Notes: generated by a model from the sequence alone, not told the origin. Counted from the first letter of the stretch, positions 14,215 to 22,555 are shown. The stretch is DNA of 44,344 nucleotides from Chitinivibrionales bacterium (GCA_028278335.1 JANQEN010000186.1:1-44344), one strand, 5' to 3'. A program made the numbers and translations.

Positions 14215-14661
14215 ATGGTCAAAAACAAAATCCCCAACATACCAGAACCGCCACCAGCGCCTCCAATAGTGGAGCGCCTAAACTATTCTCGCGTGTTTCC
14301 CGCTCGTCAATGCACACGCGAAGAGTGGAAGCGCTACGACGTTATGCAAAGGCAAATAAGGATTATGAAAAGCCCTGCCCGCTTTAGGGCCGTTACTATA
14401 CGACGTGGCTCGTGGGGTAGCTCTTCTATATTTGGGCGCTGCCCATTCTGCAATTGTGTTACAATTTTTGGCTACTGCAATTCATGTAACTATTGTCGAG
14501 TGTGTGCTGCCTGTCGTCAAGTCATACAAAAAGATGGTACAACCCTACCGATATTGTACAACGAGGAAAAGGACAGAGTCTCGCATGGAATTTGCAAAAA
14601 GTGTCTTAGAGAAAAATATCCAGAGGAATATAGTAAACTACACAAACGAGGCTTGGTTTGA
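14215..14661 (+). CDS. Cys-rich multi-zinc-site protein
   Basis: A 148-residue protein with ribosome site ACAGAGGT. A Pro-rich start (PEPPPAPP) is followed by a basic region and then a dense cluster: CPFCNCVTIFGYCNSCNYCRVCAAC within about 25 residues, and HGICKKCLREKYP further on. The ten or so Cys could bind two or three zincs in treble-clef or ribbon form. Possibly a nucleic-acid-binding accessory factor for the recombination proteins; function unknown. Confidence 0.7.
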   Translation: MVKNKIPNIPEPPPAPPIVERLNYSRVFPARQCTREEWKRYDVMQRQIRIMKSPARFRAVTIRRGSWGSSSIFGRCPFCNCVTIFGYCNSCNYCRVCAACRQVIQKDGTTLPILYNEEKDRVSHGICKKCLREKYPEEYSKLHKRGLV

Positions 14662-15479
14662 TTAAAATCAGATGCTCAATGCTTCCTCGATGCCTTGATT
14701 GTATGCGTGCCGCTGCATGTAATCAGTTTTCTGATATTGTTGAAGGTGCTGGCTATTCGCTTAATGTAAAGGGCACCGGAATCTACACGGCTGTCGGAAT
14801 AGGCACCCATGAATCAGCTCGTTATATGTTGTCGCATAAAATAACAAGCGGGGTATTGCCTCCAGTCGGAAGATGTATTGAGGCTGGCATTGAAGAATAT
14901 TGGCGCAAATTCAGCGAATTTGAAACAGTGGAATACGACAACGTTACACCTTCTCAAGATGTTGGTGCGTATCAAATTAATGTATTGACAAAAGCTTTTC
15001 ATCGCGACATAGCACCACGTCTGAAGTTCCCGGAAAACGCAAACCCAAGCGACCATCTTGAATTATTTTTAAAAGCCCGCATAGGTGACGATGCAGAATT
15101 GAGCGGCCACATTGACACGTTAACAAGCCATTCTTTATTAGATACAAAATCAGGTAAAATGCTTCGACCAACACATACACAGGTCGGAGGTTATACCAAT
15201 CTATTAACCGCCAACAAAAGGAGGAAACGCGAAAATATTATAATAGCACATCTACCGAGAGTACGAAAAGAGAAAGTGTATCCGGGTACGACGCTTGATT
15301 CGTACCCGGTTGACTTTTGCATAAACGAATCTTGGTATCTTGTAAATCAGGTTTTACGTGATGTAAAAAATTTTATAAAATCGGGTAATCCCGCCAGCTT
15401 TCAAGCTAATCCACAGTCTACGTTGTGCTCAAAGAAATATTGTCGGGCGCATGGAACAAAGTTTTGTGAGTATTATTAA
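14658..15479 (+). CDS. Cas4/AddB-like PD-(D/E)XK exonuclease
   Basis: A 273-residue predicted DNA exonuclease. Nuclease core: ELSGHIDTLTSHSLLDTKSG (GHxD about 150, then D-x-K) and QVGGY, the RecB-type QxxxY motif. Cysteines C6/C12/C15/C21 at the N-terminus and C257, C262, C270 at the C-terminus are laid out like the [4Fe-4S]-holding Cys of Cas4 and AddB. The start TTG overlaps the upstream stop; a later ATG (14679) would lose the first Cys. Placed just before RecT, it probably resects DNA ends to give single strands for annealing, like lambda Exo or RecE. Confidence 0.8.
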   Translation: MIKIRCSMLPRCLDCMRAAACNQFSDIVEGAGYSLNVKGTGIYTAVGIGTHESARYMLSHKITSGVLPPVGRCIEAGIEEYWRKFSEFETVEYDNVTPSQDVGAYQINVLTKAFHRDIAPRLKFPENANPSDHLELFLKARIGDDAELSGHIDTLTSHSLLDTKSGKMLRPTHTQVGGYTNLLTANKRRKRENIIIAHLPRVRKEKVYPGTTLDSYPVDFCINESWYLVNQVLRDVKNFIKSGNPASFQANPQSTLCSKKYCRAHGTKFCEYY

Positions 15480-15492
15480 AGGATGAAAATTT

Positions 15493-15695
15493 ATGGTGTT
15501 AAGAAACATTAAACTATTACCAGAACAAAAAAAATATACAAAAAAATAAAATCATTGCCGAGAGGTTCTGGGAAATCGGTGTTAATAGCATATTTATACC
15601 TCAAAGACGAAGGCGCAAAAAACTATTTGCGCGAATATGTTACAATGCCAATGGCGGACAGATCTCCAAAGAGCATTGTTAATTCAGGTCTTTAA
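15493..15695 (+). CDS. small gene read through a possible -1 frameshift
   Basis: ATG 15493, with AAAGGA 9 nt upstream, opens an 18-codon frame that stops at 15547 directly after the heptamer A-AAA-AAA (15540-15546), a classical -1 slippery site. Slipping back one base continues to 15695, giving 67 residues with the sequence PRGSGKSVLIAYLYLKDEG in the second part, which looks coding and has no start of its own. The -1 part has a GSGKS P-loop-like string, but the protein is too short for a NTPase. Alternatives are a homopolymer indel, pseudogenisation, or TTG initiation in the second frame. Confidence 0.5.
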
Positions 15696-15712
15696 GCAAA
15701 AGGAGGAAACAA

Positions 15713-15985
15713 TTGTCACAATGTGTTAGGTTGGGTAAAAAGAAAATTACTTTTTTCGGTTGTAAAGATTGTGACCCGCTTAGAAAGAAAGCAAAAAAGC
15801 TTAGGCCCAACAACAAATTTTGCGATCCCGAATGTCGCAAATATGTGTTATTATTAAACAGTTCTGATGGTGTCGATTTGCCACCAGATCCTAATGACCA
15901 AATGAATGCTTTGAAAAATAGAATTGAGTTTTTAGAAAATCAAGTGTCACAACTTCAGCAAGGAGCACAAAAACGATGTTATTAA
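15713..15985 (+). CDS. zinc-knuckle plus coiled-coil protein
   Basis: A 90-residue protein starting at TTG 15713, justified by AAAAGGAGG with correct spacing and the absence of an ATG. CKDCDPLRKKAKKLRPNNKFCDPECRKY is a four-Cys zinc knuckle. The C-terminal third (DQMNALKNRIEFLENQVSQLQQ) is a short coiled coil for dimerisation. It ends overlapping the next small gene by 10 nt. Confidence 0.65.
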   Translation: MSQCVRLGKKKITFFGCKDCDPLRKKAKKLRPNNKFCDPECRKYVLLLNSSDGVDLPPDPNDQMNALKNRIEFLENQVSQLQQGAQKRCY

Positions 15986-16143
15986 AAAAGAGACCACGCC
16001 AATTGACAGAGGCAAAACAAACCCCAGACATATCAGAAATAAACCCTGACCACTGGGAAACCAAATTAATTAAATTTTCTACTGAAACATTTAGGAGGTT
16101 AAAAAGGTTATGGCAAAAAACCAGCAAGCCCAAAAAACGATAA
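15976..16143 (+). CDS. small basic protein
   Basis: 55 residues from ATG 15976, with AAGGAG upstream. Its start overlaps the zinc-knuckle gene and its end overlaps the RecT gene by 34 nt, which suggests coupled translation. It contains a PDISEINPDHWETKLI stretch and basic ends. No family is recognised. Confidence 0.5.
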   Translation: MLLKKRPRQLTEAKQTPDISEINPDHWETKLIKFSTETFRRLKRLWQKTSKPKKR

Positions 16144-17045
16144 CTGAGACAAAAGACAATTTGCTTGATTCCATTTTTGACAGAATGGAAAACAGTTATC
16201 ATATTCCGAAAGCTCAAATAACTTCTGTATTGAGAGAGACAGCGTTTAAGGACGAAAAAGTCGCGTCTGACTCAGAAATGATATCTCTTCTGTCTGTTGC
16301 CGACAAATACAAACTCGATCCATTTATCCGCGAGATATACGCTTTTAGAAACAAAAAGGGTGTATTAACCAATATTATCGGCATTGACGGATGGATTAAA
16401 ATAATGAACAACCGCCTGACCTTTAAGGGTTTTAAGTTAGAAGAAGCTGAAAATTTTATAACTGTCGGAAAATCGAAGCCATGCCCTGAATGGATGGAAA
16501 TACATATTTTCGATTCTGATCGTGATCACCCTATTATAATCCGCGAGTATCTTGACGAATGCTACAACGGAGGTAAGTTTAGTTCCGACCCTTGGGATAC
16601 TCACACAAAAAGATTTTTGCGTTGGAAAACCCTTGCCCAGGGTGTGCGCGTTGCTTATGGTGTAAACGAGGTAATAGACAAAGATGAGGCCGAGCGTATT
16701 GACATTGGTATAGTTGGAGAACAAGGCGTTGACCTCGAAACACCAGACACGGCCGAGCAGTTACCAGCCGATACAGAAGCAATACCAGAAGCACCACAGG
16801 AACAGCAGGAGCCACCAGCACCACAACCTGAACCAGCAAAAGAGGAAACCAAGCCACCTGACGACCAAACCGACCAATTGAGAAAGAATGCTGCGTCGAC
16901 AGGTGCTCCAGCACCACGAAAGAAAGAAACAGTCGAACAGGTTGAGGCTGAAATGTCGGTACAGGAGGAACCGCCAGAAGATCAACCAGACACGTCTCCA
17001 CCCCAATCGCCAAAACAAAAGAAAGAAATACCAGATTTTTTTTAA
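16110..17045 (+). CDS. RecT-type single-strand annealing protein
   Basis: A 311-residue recombinase that anneals complementary single strands. The RecT/Bet core spans residues 50-205: LDPFIREIYAFRNKKG, GIDGWIKIMN, EWMEIHIFDSDRDHPI, and the closing KTLAQGVRVAYGV with DEAERI. The last 100 residues are a disordered Pro/Glu/Gln-rich tail ending in IPDFF, which resembles the acidic SSB tip (DDDIPF) that recruits repair proteins. The gene lies between the Cas4-like nuclease and an SMC-like ATPase, with ribosome site AGGAGG. Confidence 0.9.
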   Translation: MAKNQQAQKTITETKDNLLDSIFDRMENSYHIPKAQITSVLRETAFKDEKVASDSEMISLLSVADKYKLDPFIREIYAFRNKKGVLTNIIGIDGWIKIMNNRLTFKGFKLEEAENFITVGKSKPCPEWMEIHIFDSDRDHPIIIREYLDECYNGGKFSSDPWDTHTKRFLRWKTLAQGVRVAYGVNEVIDKDEAERIDIGIVGEQGVDLETPDTAEQLPADTEAIPEAPQEQQEPPAPQPEPAKEETKPPDDQTDQLRKNAASTGAPAPRKKETVEQVEAEMSVQEEPPEDQPDTSPPQSPKQKKEIPDFF

Positions 17046-17075
17046 GACAAATTTAACTTAACAAAAGGATAACAA

Positions 17076-17495
17076 ATGGATTTAATAAAACTAATCAAAG
17101 CAGCTATGAAATACTATGCTGTCCACGACAATTATTGCCGCCTTACTGAGCCACATAGAAAACATGAGGAAGCTAATCTCGCACGCGCAAAGGAGAAAGC
17201 CGACGAAGCCGTTATCGAGTTTTTTTCCAACTTTATCGGCTCTGACGTTAAGTCGACCGTAAGCAATGGAATAGACATGAAAGAAATAAGGCAGGAGATT
17301 ACAAACCAGGTGTCTAAAATGGAAGCGCATTTAAAAGAAAACGCTGTTGACATGAACAAGGTTTCAACCGCAATTAATAACGCTGTTGAAAGACTTGCTA
17401 ATAAGTTCGAGAAAAGAATAACCGCACTGGTTGACGAAATAACAAAACCTTCGCCACAACCCAAAAAACAGAAAAATAAGAACGATCTTATATAG
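17076..17495 (+). CDS. hypothetical helical protein
   Basis: A 139-residue, mostly helical, charged protein (ribosome site AAAAGGA) with heptad-like stretches (NQVSKMEAHLKENAVDMNKVSTAINNAVERLANKFEKRITAL). The C-terminus is basic and Pro-rich. It lies between recT and the SMC-like gene and is probably a partner in that module. No family is recognised. Confidence 0.7.
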   Translation: MDLIKLIKAAMKYYAVHDNYCRLTEPHRKHEEANLARAKEKADEAVIEFFSNFIGSDVKSTVSNGIDMKEIRQEITNQVSKMEAHLKENAVDMNKVSTAINNAVERLANKFEKRITALVDEITKPSPQPKKQKNKNDLI

Positions 17496-17503
17496 GAGGC
17501 AAC

Positions 17504-19198
17504 TTGCATTTTAAAATAAGAAACTATCGGGCTGTAAAGAATGCCGATATCGAGCTTGGTGTTCTCACAGCCTTGTATGGCAAAAACGATGTTGGTAAAA
17601 CATCAACCCTTGACGCTGTCAGATCGGCGGCAACAGCAGATGGTAACCCTTTTGGTAAAGAAATACCTACAAAATATTCGAGCATGTTTGTACATTCGGG
17701 AACACCATCAGGGTTTGTAGAAATAAAAGACGAAGATAATGTCGCCCGCATCGACTATCCAGGGTGTAAATATTCCAGCAAAGGAAAACCTATAAAAATA
17801 TCCAGGGTGGCCGCTGGCCTCGATTCTCTCGCTGACATGAGCAACCCCAATAGGCTGAAATATATAACCGACATGATGGATGCGGCACCGACCCAGAGAG
17901 AACTTGTAAACGCTCTGATTGATGCTGGTGTACTTGGTAAGGGGTATAAGCCACAACCACAAGACACCAAAGAACCAGATTTATTTACTCGTCTTTGGGA
18001 ACTTGTTGATCTTAACGGGTACGACATTGCATATTCAAAAGTCAAGGAAAAAGGGGCTGTTCTTAAGGGGCGATGGGAACAACTAACAGGCGCTAATTAT
18101 GGAAAACGAATAGCAGAAAAATGGCTCCCCGACAGCTGGGCTGCCGATCTTGAAAAAACCGAAGAGGCTGCTTTGATTGACGAACTTAACTCTGCCAAAC
18201 AATGGCACGAGGCAGCTATCAGCTCGACGGCTGTTGAAGAATCTGAAAAGAAAGAACTGCAACGGATCGCTGGAAACGTTGAGACCATAAAATCAACGCT
18301 AAAGGTGCTCGAAAAATCGCTTGCTGTAACTGATCGTGAAATAGTAAAAAAATCAGAGGGGCGACGCAAAATTGAGGGGGCTACTCCGTCTGTAATATTT
18401 GAGTGCCCCTCTTGTAAAGACCGCCTTATCGTGAAAAACAATAAACTCATAAAAGCCGAAAACACAGCTACCGACAAAAAATCTGTTGAGAAAGAGCTGG
18501 CAAAGATAGACAAAGAACTTAATGCCCTAAATAAACAAAGAGATACTATTATACGTCAACAAGGAGAGCGCAAATCAGAACTTGAACTGGCGGAGCAGGC
18601 AGTCGAAAAATTAAAAACTCCGACTCCTGGAGGAAAGATTTCTGACGAGGCTGGAATTGCTGATGCTGCGAACAGGCTCGAACTTGCAGAGGATCGACTC
18701 AGCGCCTTCAGGTTACACAGAGATGCGAGGTTGGCAAATGATAATATCAATGGGAACTTAAAATTACAGGCGATACTCGCTCCAGCAGGATTACGTAGGA
18801 CGAAATTGATCGATAAATTTAAAATGATTAACAACTCTATGAGAGCGCTCACCGATCTTGTTGGCTGGAAAACAGTCGAAATAAACGACGCTGGAGACAT
18901 ACTTGCAGGAGGGGTCCCGTTCGGACGCCTGATCGCTAAATCAGACCGGTACCGTGTGCGGGTACTACTACAGTTAATGTGTGCCATGGCCGAGAAATCA
19001 GCATTTGTAATTATTGACGATGCTGACGAGCTGACCGAGTCGCTGCGGTCTCAACTATTTCGGGTCGTTCTGGAATCAAAAAAACGAGCGGTTATTGTCT
19101 CAGCGCTGAATGATAAATCTAATCTGAAAATACCCAAAATCGATGGGTTCCGGTCCTATTGGGTTGAGGACGGAGAGGCGAAGGAGGCGACAGCATGA
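17504..19198 (+). CDS. SMC/Rad50-like coiled-coil ATPase
   Basis: A 564-residue ABC-type ATPase. Start TTG 17504 follows AGGAGG; no ATG fits. FKIRNYRAVKNADIEL opens like RecF/SbcC/Rad50 heads; Walker A is GKNDVGKTS (about 26-34) and Walker B FVIIDDADE (about 498-506). Between them are two coiled-coil stretches around a CPSC at 301-304, like the zinc hook of Rad50 but set in a short coil. It ends overlapping the HTH gene (ATGA). Likely works with the nuclease upstream, as SbcC does with SbcD, but no SbcD-type phosphoesterase is encoded. Confidence 0.82.
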   Translation: MHFKIRNYRAVKNADIELGVLTALYGKNDVGKTSTLDAVRSAATADGNPFGKEIPTKYSSMFVHSGTPSGFVEIKDEDNVARIDYPGCKYSSKGKPIKISRVAAGLDSLADMSNPNRLKYITDMMDAAPTQRELVNALIDAGVLGKGYKPQPQDTKEPDLFTRLWELVDLNGYDIAYSKVKEKGAVLKGRWEQLTGANYGKRIAEKWLPDSWAADLEKTEEAALIDELNSAKQWHEAAISSTAVEESEKKELQRIAGNVETIKSTLKVLEKSLAVTDREIVKKSEGRRKIEGATPSVIFECPSCKDRLIVKNNKLIKAENTATDKKSVEKELAKIDKELNALNKQRDTIIRQQGERKSELELAEQAVEKLKTPTPGGKISDEAGIADAANRLELAEDRLSAFRLHRDARLANDNINGNLKLQAILAPAGLRRTKLIDKFKMINNSMRALTDLVGWKTVEINDAGDILAGGVPFGRLIAKSDRYRVRVLLQLMCAMAEKSAFVIIDDADELTESLRSQLFRVVLESKKRAVIVSALNDKSNLKIPKIDGFRSYWVEDGEAKEATA

Positions 19199-19380
19199 CA
19201 ACTAAAAACGGTGAATTACTCCTCACCCCAGAGGAGCTTGCTGAGAGATGGCAAATCAGTACCCAAACATTATATAACTGGAGGTGTCAAAAAACTGGAT
19301 TTTTTAAATGCGTTAAAATAGGCTCTAAAACGAGATACAGGCTCAGCGATGTAAAAGATTACGAATCTCGAAAACAATAG
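19195..19380 (+). CDS. AlpA/excisionase-like helix-turn-helix protein
   Basis: 61 residues with the MerR-like HTH of the HTH_17 group: LLTPEELAERWQISTQTLYNWR, then the wing KIGSKTRYRLSDVKDYE. Members act as excisionases or small transcription factors. With no integrase in the window, a regulator seems more likely. Start overlaps the ATPase stop (ATGA). Last gene of the rightward operon. Confidence 0.82.
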   Translation: MTTKNGELLLTPEELAERWQISTQTLYNWRCQKTGFFKCVKIGSKTRYRLSDVKDYESRKQ

Positions 19381-19408
19381 ACCAAATCTGGGCAGAATTC
19401 CACGAATT

Positions 19409-19442
19409 AAGGTCGAGAGGTGTAATATTACCTCTCGACCTT
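19409..19442. terminator. bidirectional hairpin terminator between convergent operons
   Basis: A perfect 13-bp stem (AAGGTCGAGAGGT, 19409-19421, with 19430-19442) and an 8-nt loop, followed on the + strand by TTTTGTTG. It lies between the last rightward early gene and the last leftward late gene, so it can stop both transcripts; the U-runs are weak on both sides. Confidence 0.8.
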
Positions 19443-19460
19443 TTGTTGTCTCAAATGGGC

Positions 19461-20009
19461 TTAAAATACGTGATAGGCGATAAACTGATCCTCGATCCCG
19501 ATAGTGCCGGAAAAATTGCCCGGTGCGAATTGCGCTGACGCGTTAGCGCACTCCAGAACCATAGAGGTAGTATTTAAGTGCGGGATCTTTATGGTGCCGG
19601 GGACGACCGACGTCCCGGTTAAAACAATTACGGGTACCATCATATAATCGGTACCGCCCGAAATTACGGCCAGTATCTCAGCCGGCCACGTTGTTTGAGG
19701 GTCGATCTGGCACGTAGTCCCGGCCGCCGTTCCGAACATTTGGGGGATCCTGAGAACGATCAGAGATCCGACCCTTAAATAACGACAGGTTCCGGTCTGT
19801 TCGACCGTGACGTATGTCGTCGTAATTTTCATCCCTGTGGTGCCGCTTACCGAGTAGTCACTCACTGAGTTACTGAGGGCGATATTAGGACACGACCCAT
19901 CAGCATCCAACTCCTGGTGATTATGGCCTGTCGCTGCATTTGTGCCATGAAACGAGTCCATAAATGTAGGTGTTAAATATGTTCCATCATTAAAATTTAT
20001 TTTTGCCAT
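19461..20009 (-). CDS. tail fibre or tip protein candidate
   Basis: A 182-residue, Ser/Thr/Gly-rich beta protein and the last late gene. It has GTNAATGHNHQELDADGSCPNI near the N-terminus, a GHxHxxxDxDG motif common in phage fibre and tip proteins. No signal or membrane segment. The position after other fibre genes supports a receptor-binding or tip role. Family not recognised beyond this. Confidence 0.6.
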   Translation of the reverse strand: MAKINFNDGTYLTPTFMDSFHGTNAATGHNHQELDADGSCPNIALSNSVSDYSVSGTTGMKITTTYVTVEQTGTCRYLRVGSLIVLRIPQMFGTAAGTTCQIDPQTTWPAEILAVISGGTDYMMVPVIVLTGTSVVPGTIKIPHLNTTSMVLECANASAQFAPGNFSGTIGIEDQFIAYHVF

Positions 20010-20021
20010 AAGTAAAGTCCT

Positions 20022-21530
20022 TTATGGTACGTAGGTATAATTAAATGCAGTCCACTCCGGTTTTAATCTGTTAAAAAGAGCCTCTAAATTTGGTGCCGCC
20101 GCTACACCCGTTACCGTTACTGTTATATTGTATGGATTATCAACAAAGGGAGAATCGTATAATTGCCCTGGCAGTTGAGTAGCAGGCGGGCTTGACGTGT
20201 GCACCATAAACCCAATGGCGTCAGACCCTTCGGCTATTGACACAGTATACTCTCCTGACCCCATAGCGTTTCCAACAGTTTCAAAATAATCTTTACTTAG
20301 TCCACCCCTCGCACGCATAGCTGATATAATTTGATTGCGACGTTCATCAGTTGTTAATCCTGCCCTTGACAAATTATAAACACTTTCGTATTCTTCAAGT
20401 AACGTGTCTGTCTCGTCAGGAAAAATCTCCTCGTTAAACAGCTCGCCGTTTTCCTCCATAATATCCATGTGCTTGCCAAATATATAAAGATTTTCATCGA
20501 GCACGTTCATAGCCATTGACAAGTCATACAATTGAGCGTGACAACCAATTGGAAAATAGTTGTCCTCATTTGGTATTGACTCGCCAGCTATGTCAGTTGT
20601 AAACTCATCAGGCGCAACGCCACCTTGCCCAAGAACTTCAGCACCTGGGGTAAATTGAGTTGGTATCACAACAAGCTTTGAGCCTCTTTTCAATTTTAAG
20701 AAATCACTATTCGAGGAATCTAAAGAGATAAATTCATCAGATGGCGTAAAACCAGTATACCCACTGTCTCCAGTAGCGTCTTCGCTTGCGTTCCTTTCTC
20801 TCACTACAGAGCCGACATTCGAACCCGGTAAATAGTCTGCTGTGCAATTCGAAACCGCGTTGTTTCTTAATATAAACACTTGATTAGCAATTGCATTTGT
20901 AAACCTTATGCCGCCGCCGGTCGTGCCTTGACCGTAATAAGTATTATTCTCAACTAATGGCTGAGAAATGGTACGCCAATCAATGATATAAATACCAGCG
21001 TATGTTGCCGCAAAAATTTTATTACCAATTATTTTATGAGTGTTACCAGAAGCGGTACCACCATCGGAGAAACTAATGCCGCTGTCTTCTACGCTGTTGC
21101 CGTCAATAATGTTTTCCTTTATTTCATAATGCGACACTGCTGTACCAACGGACTGAATTGCTATCGTTGCTGCGGCATTATGCCCTGCACCAGTTACCCC
21201 TGTTCGTTTTATCTTAAGTTTATTTATTTTTATTCGCTGGCTGTGACCAGGCACAGTATTGGCAAGCCATAGCCAATAGTTTACTCCAGGATCGGCACTT
21301 ATCAAGTGCCCAGCGGTTGGGTCTCCCCCCGGATCGGTATCAGAAGTTATCTCAATTTCGTATACCCCAAAATCCCATCCAGCAAAACTAAATGTGCTAT
21401 TTTCTGTCGAAGCTCCAACACATAAAACTCTATGACTACTTGTCAATGGGTTCTGAGCAGCTTTTAATGCTGTTAGTGCTGCGACACCTGTTGCGTATGT
21501 TCCACCACTGCCGAAAGTCCAGTCGGCCAT
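20022..21530 (-). CDS. beta-helix protein fused to DUF2313 (gp48-like) baseplate domain
   Basis: A 502-residue fusion. Residues 1 to about 290 are repetitive right-handed beta-helix sequence (NKIFAATYAGIYI, IDGNSVEDSGISF, VENNTYYGQGTTGGGI), as in pectate-lyase-like fibre proteins. The C-terminal 170 residues (SVYNLSRAGLTTDERRNQIISAMRARGG, YFETVGNAMG, LEALFNRLKPEWTAFNY) match the DUF2313/YmfQ baseplate-wedge family, which is normally a separate gene of about 190 residues directly after gpJ. Here it lies far from gpJ and at the end of a fibre. It probably anchors the fibre to the baseplate. Confidence 0.75.
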   Translation of the reverse strand: MADWTFGSGGTYATGVAALTALKAAQNPLTSSHRVLCVGASTENSTFSFAGWDFGVYEIEITSDTDPGGDPTAGHLISADPGVNYWLWLANTVPGHSQRIKINKLKIKRTGVTGAGHNAAATIAIQSVGTAVSHYEIKENIIDGNSVEDSGISFSDGGTASGNTHKIIGNKIFAATYAGIYIIDWRTISQPLVENNTYYGQGTTGGGIRFTNAIANQVFILRNNAVSNCTADYLPGSNVGSVVRERNASEDATGDSGYTGFTPSDEFISLDSSNSDFLKLKRGSKLVVIPTQFTPGAEVLGQGGVAPDEFTTDIAGESIPNEDNYFPIGCHAQLYDLSMAMNVLDENLYIFGKHMDIMEENGELFNEEIFPDETDTLLEEYESVYNLSRAGLTTDERRNQIISAMRARGGLSKDYFETVGNAMGSGEYTVSIAEGSDAIGFMVHTSSPPATQLPGQLYDSPFVDNPYNITVTVTGVAAAPNLEALFNRLKPEWTAFNYTYVP

Positions 21531-21536
21531 TAAATT

Positions 21537-21740
21537 TTATTCCTCTCTATAATTACTTGGTATTCCAAGCAATGATTTAGGAACCCATAAACCACGCAGA
21601 ATATGTTCATGCCTTGGATTCCAGTCGGTACCCTCGTCATAGAAATCAATCTCGCCATCAGTCGCTATAAGAGACGGCTGTAGCCCCCCCGGTTCGGTGA
21701 CTTCGCCATCTTCTGCTATCCATACTGGATCAAGAGCCAT
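21537..21740 (-). CDS. hypothetical small tail-region protein
   Basis: 67 acidic residues, with ATG overlapping the stop of the upstream gene (TGATG-type coupling). PVWIAEDGEVTEPGG is reminiscent of short fibre-associated proteins, but no family is recognised. Confidence 0.55.
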   Translation of the reverse strand: MALDPVWIAEDGEVTEPGGLQPSLIATDGEIDFYDEGTDWNPRHEHILRGLWVPKSLLGIPSNYREE

Positions 21741-22546
21741 TATGGTGACGTCCTTGTTCTACCCGAACCTGTTACATTTATAACATGAGAAGTTGTGGTG
21801 TTATCACGCTTCTTAAATGTAATGTCACCAGCAGTAGGATCGTCAACAGTATATTTGCCGGATGTTCTTGCGAGTATTTCCGTTATTATAGTTGACAATG
21901 CGACAGTATCTACATTAGTCGCCAATAGTTTTGTTATACTGTTTTTGTTCAAACTGTCAATCTCAGCGTCGAAATCAACACCGCCATTATCGTCAGCCAA
22001 CTTCGTAAGCATTCCAGCGAGTGTTGCTGCGCCACCATCGAGAGCAACTGGGGTGCCTACTCTGTTACCGATTTTTTCAAGCGAATCTGTTGTCGCATCA
22101 AAGTCGGCACCAGCGTTGTCGTCTATCATTTTTAACAACATTCCTGCAAGCGTCGCTGCCCCACTGTCAATTGCCGATGGCGCCCCAATTGCCTGTATAG
22201 GAGCCCTGTTTTCAATACTGAAATGAGCAATAGCAGCATTCAGCGTATCACCGGCAACAACCGCACCAGCCACAACAACTGTGTAGTTGGCCCCTGCTTC
22301 GTAAAACGCATCAGCCGAAAGATCAATGGTACAAGCGTGTAGACCTGTTAGACTGTCAAAGTCTTCTGTGTCAGTTATACCAGCGGTTGATTGCGTAGCA
22401 CCATTGTCTTTGTAAACCTGTACAGTGCCATCAGTCGCCCGCGTTACACTTGCATTGTTGTCGTCAAAAGTATTCCAAAGGAAATGAACAGTTTCATCCT
22501 CTTTGTAATCTCCCAAATATGGGGGATCGCTTATATGTGAAGCCAT
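21740..22546 (-). CDS. tail fibre-like protein with internal duplication
   Basis: 268 residues. The N-terminal 110 form an immunoglobulin-like beta domain (ETVHFLWNTFDDNNASVTRATDGTVQVYKD). The centre holds two tandem copies of about 38 residues with SGAATLAGML and GGAATLAGML, each followed by DNxGxDFDAxxDSL, then a C-terminal beta hairpin (ITFKKRDNTTTSHVINV). The layout fits a baseplate- or fibre-associated protein. No catalytic motif. Confidence 0.65.
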   Translation of the reverse strand: MASHISDPPYLGDYKEDETVHFLWNTFDDNNASVTRATDGTVQVYKDNGATQSTAGITDTEDFDSLTGLHACTIDLSADAFYEAGANYTVVVAGAVVAGDTLNAAIAHFSIENRAPIQAIGAPSAIDSGAATLAGMLLKMIDDNAGADFDATTDSLEKIGNRVGTPVALDGGAATLAGMLTKLADDNGGVDFDAEIDSLNKNSITKLLATNVDTVALSTIITEILARTSGKYTVDDPTAGDITFKKRDNTTTSHVINVTGSGRTRTSP

Positions 22547-22555
22547 AATTTACCC

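Noticed and set aside
16579..17013. 144-codon minus-strand frame opposite the RecT tail
   Set aside because: It is the complement of the Pro/Gln/Glu-rich tail, which explains its low-complexity Leu/Val/Trp composition.
21795..22226. 143-codon + strand frame in the late region
   Set aside because: Antisense shadow of a repetitive fibre-like gene; no ribosome site.
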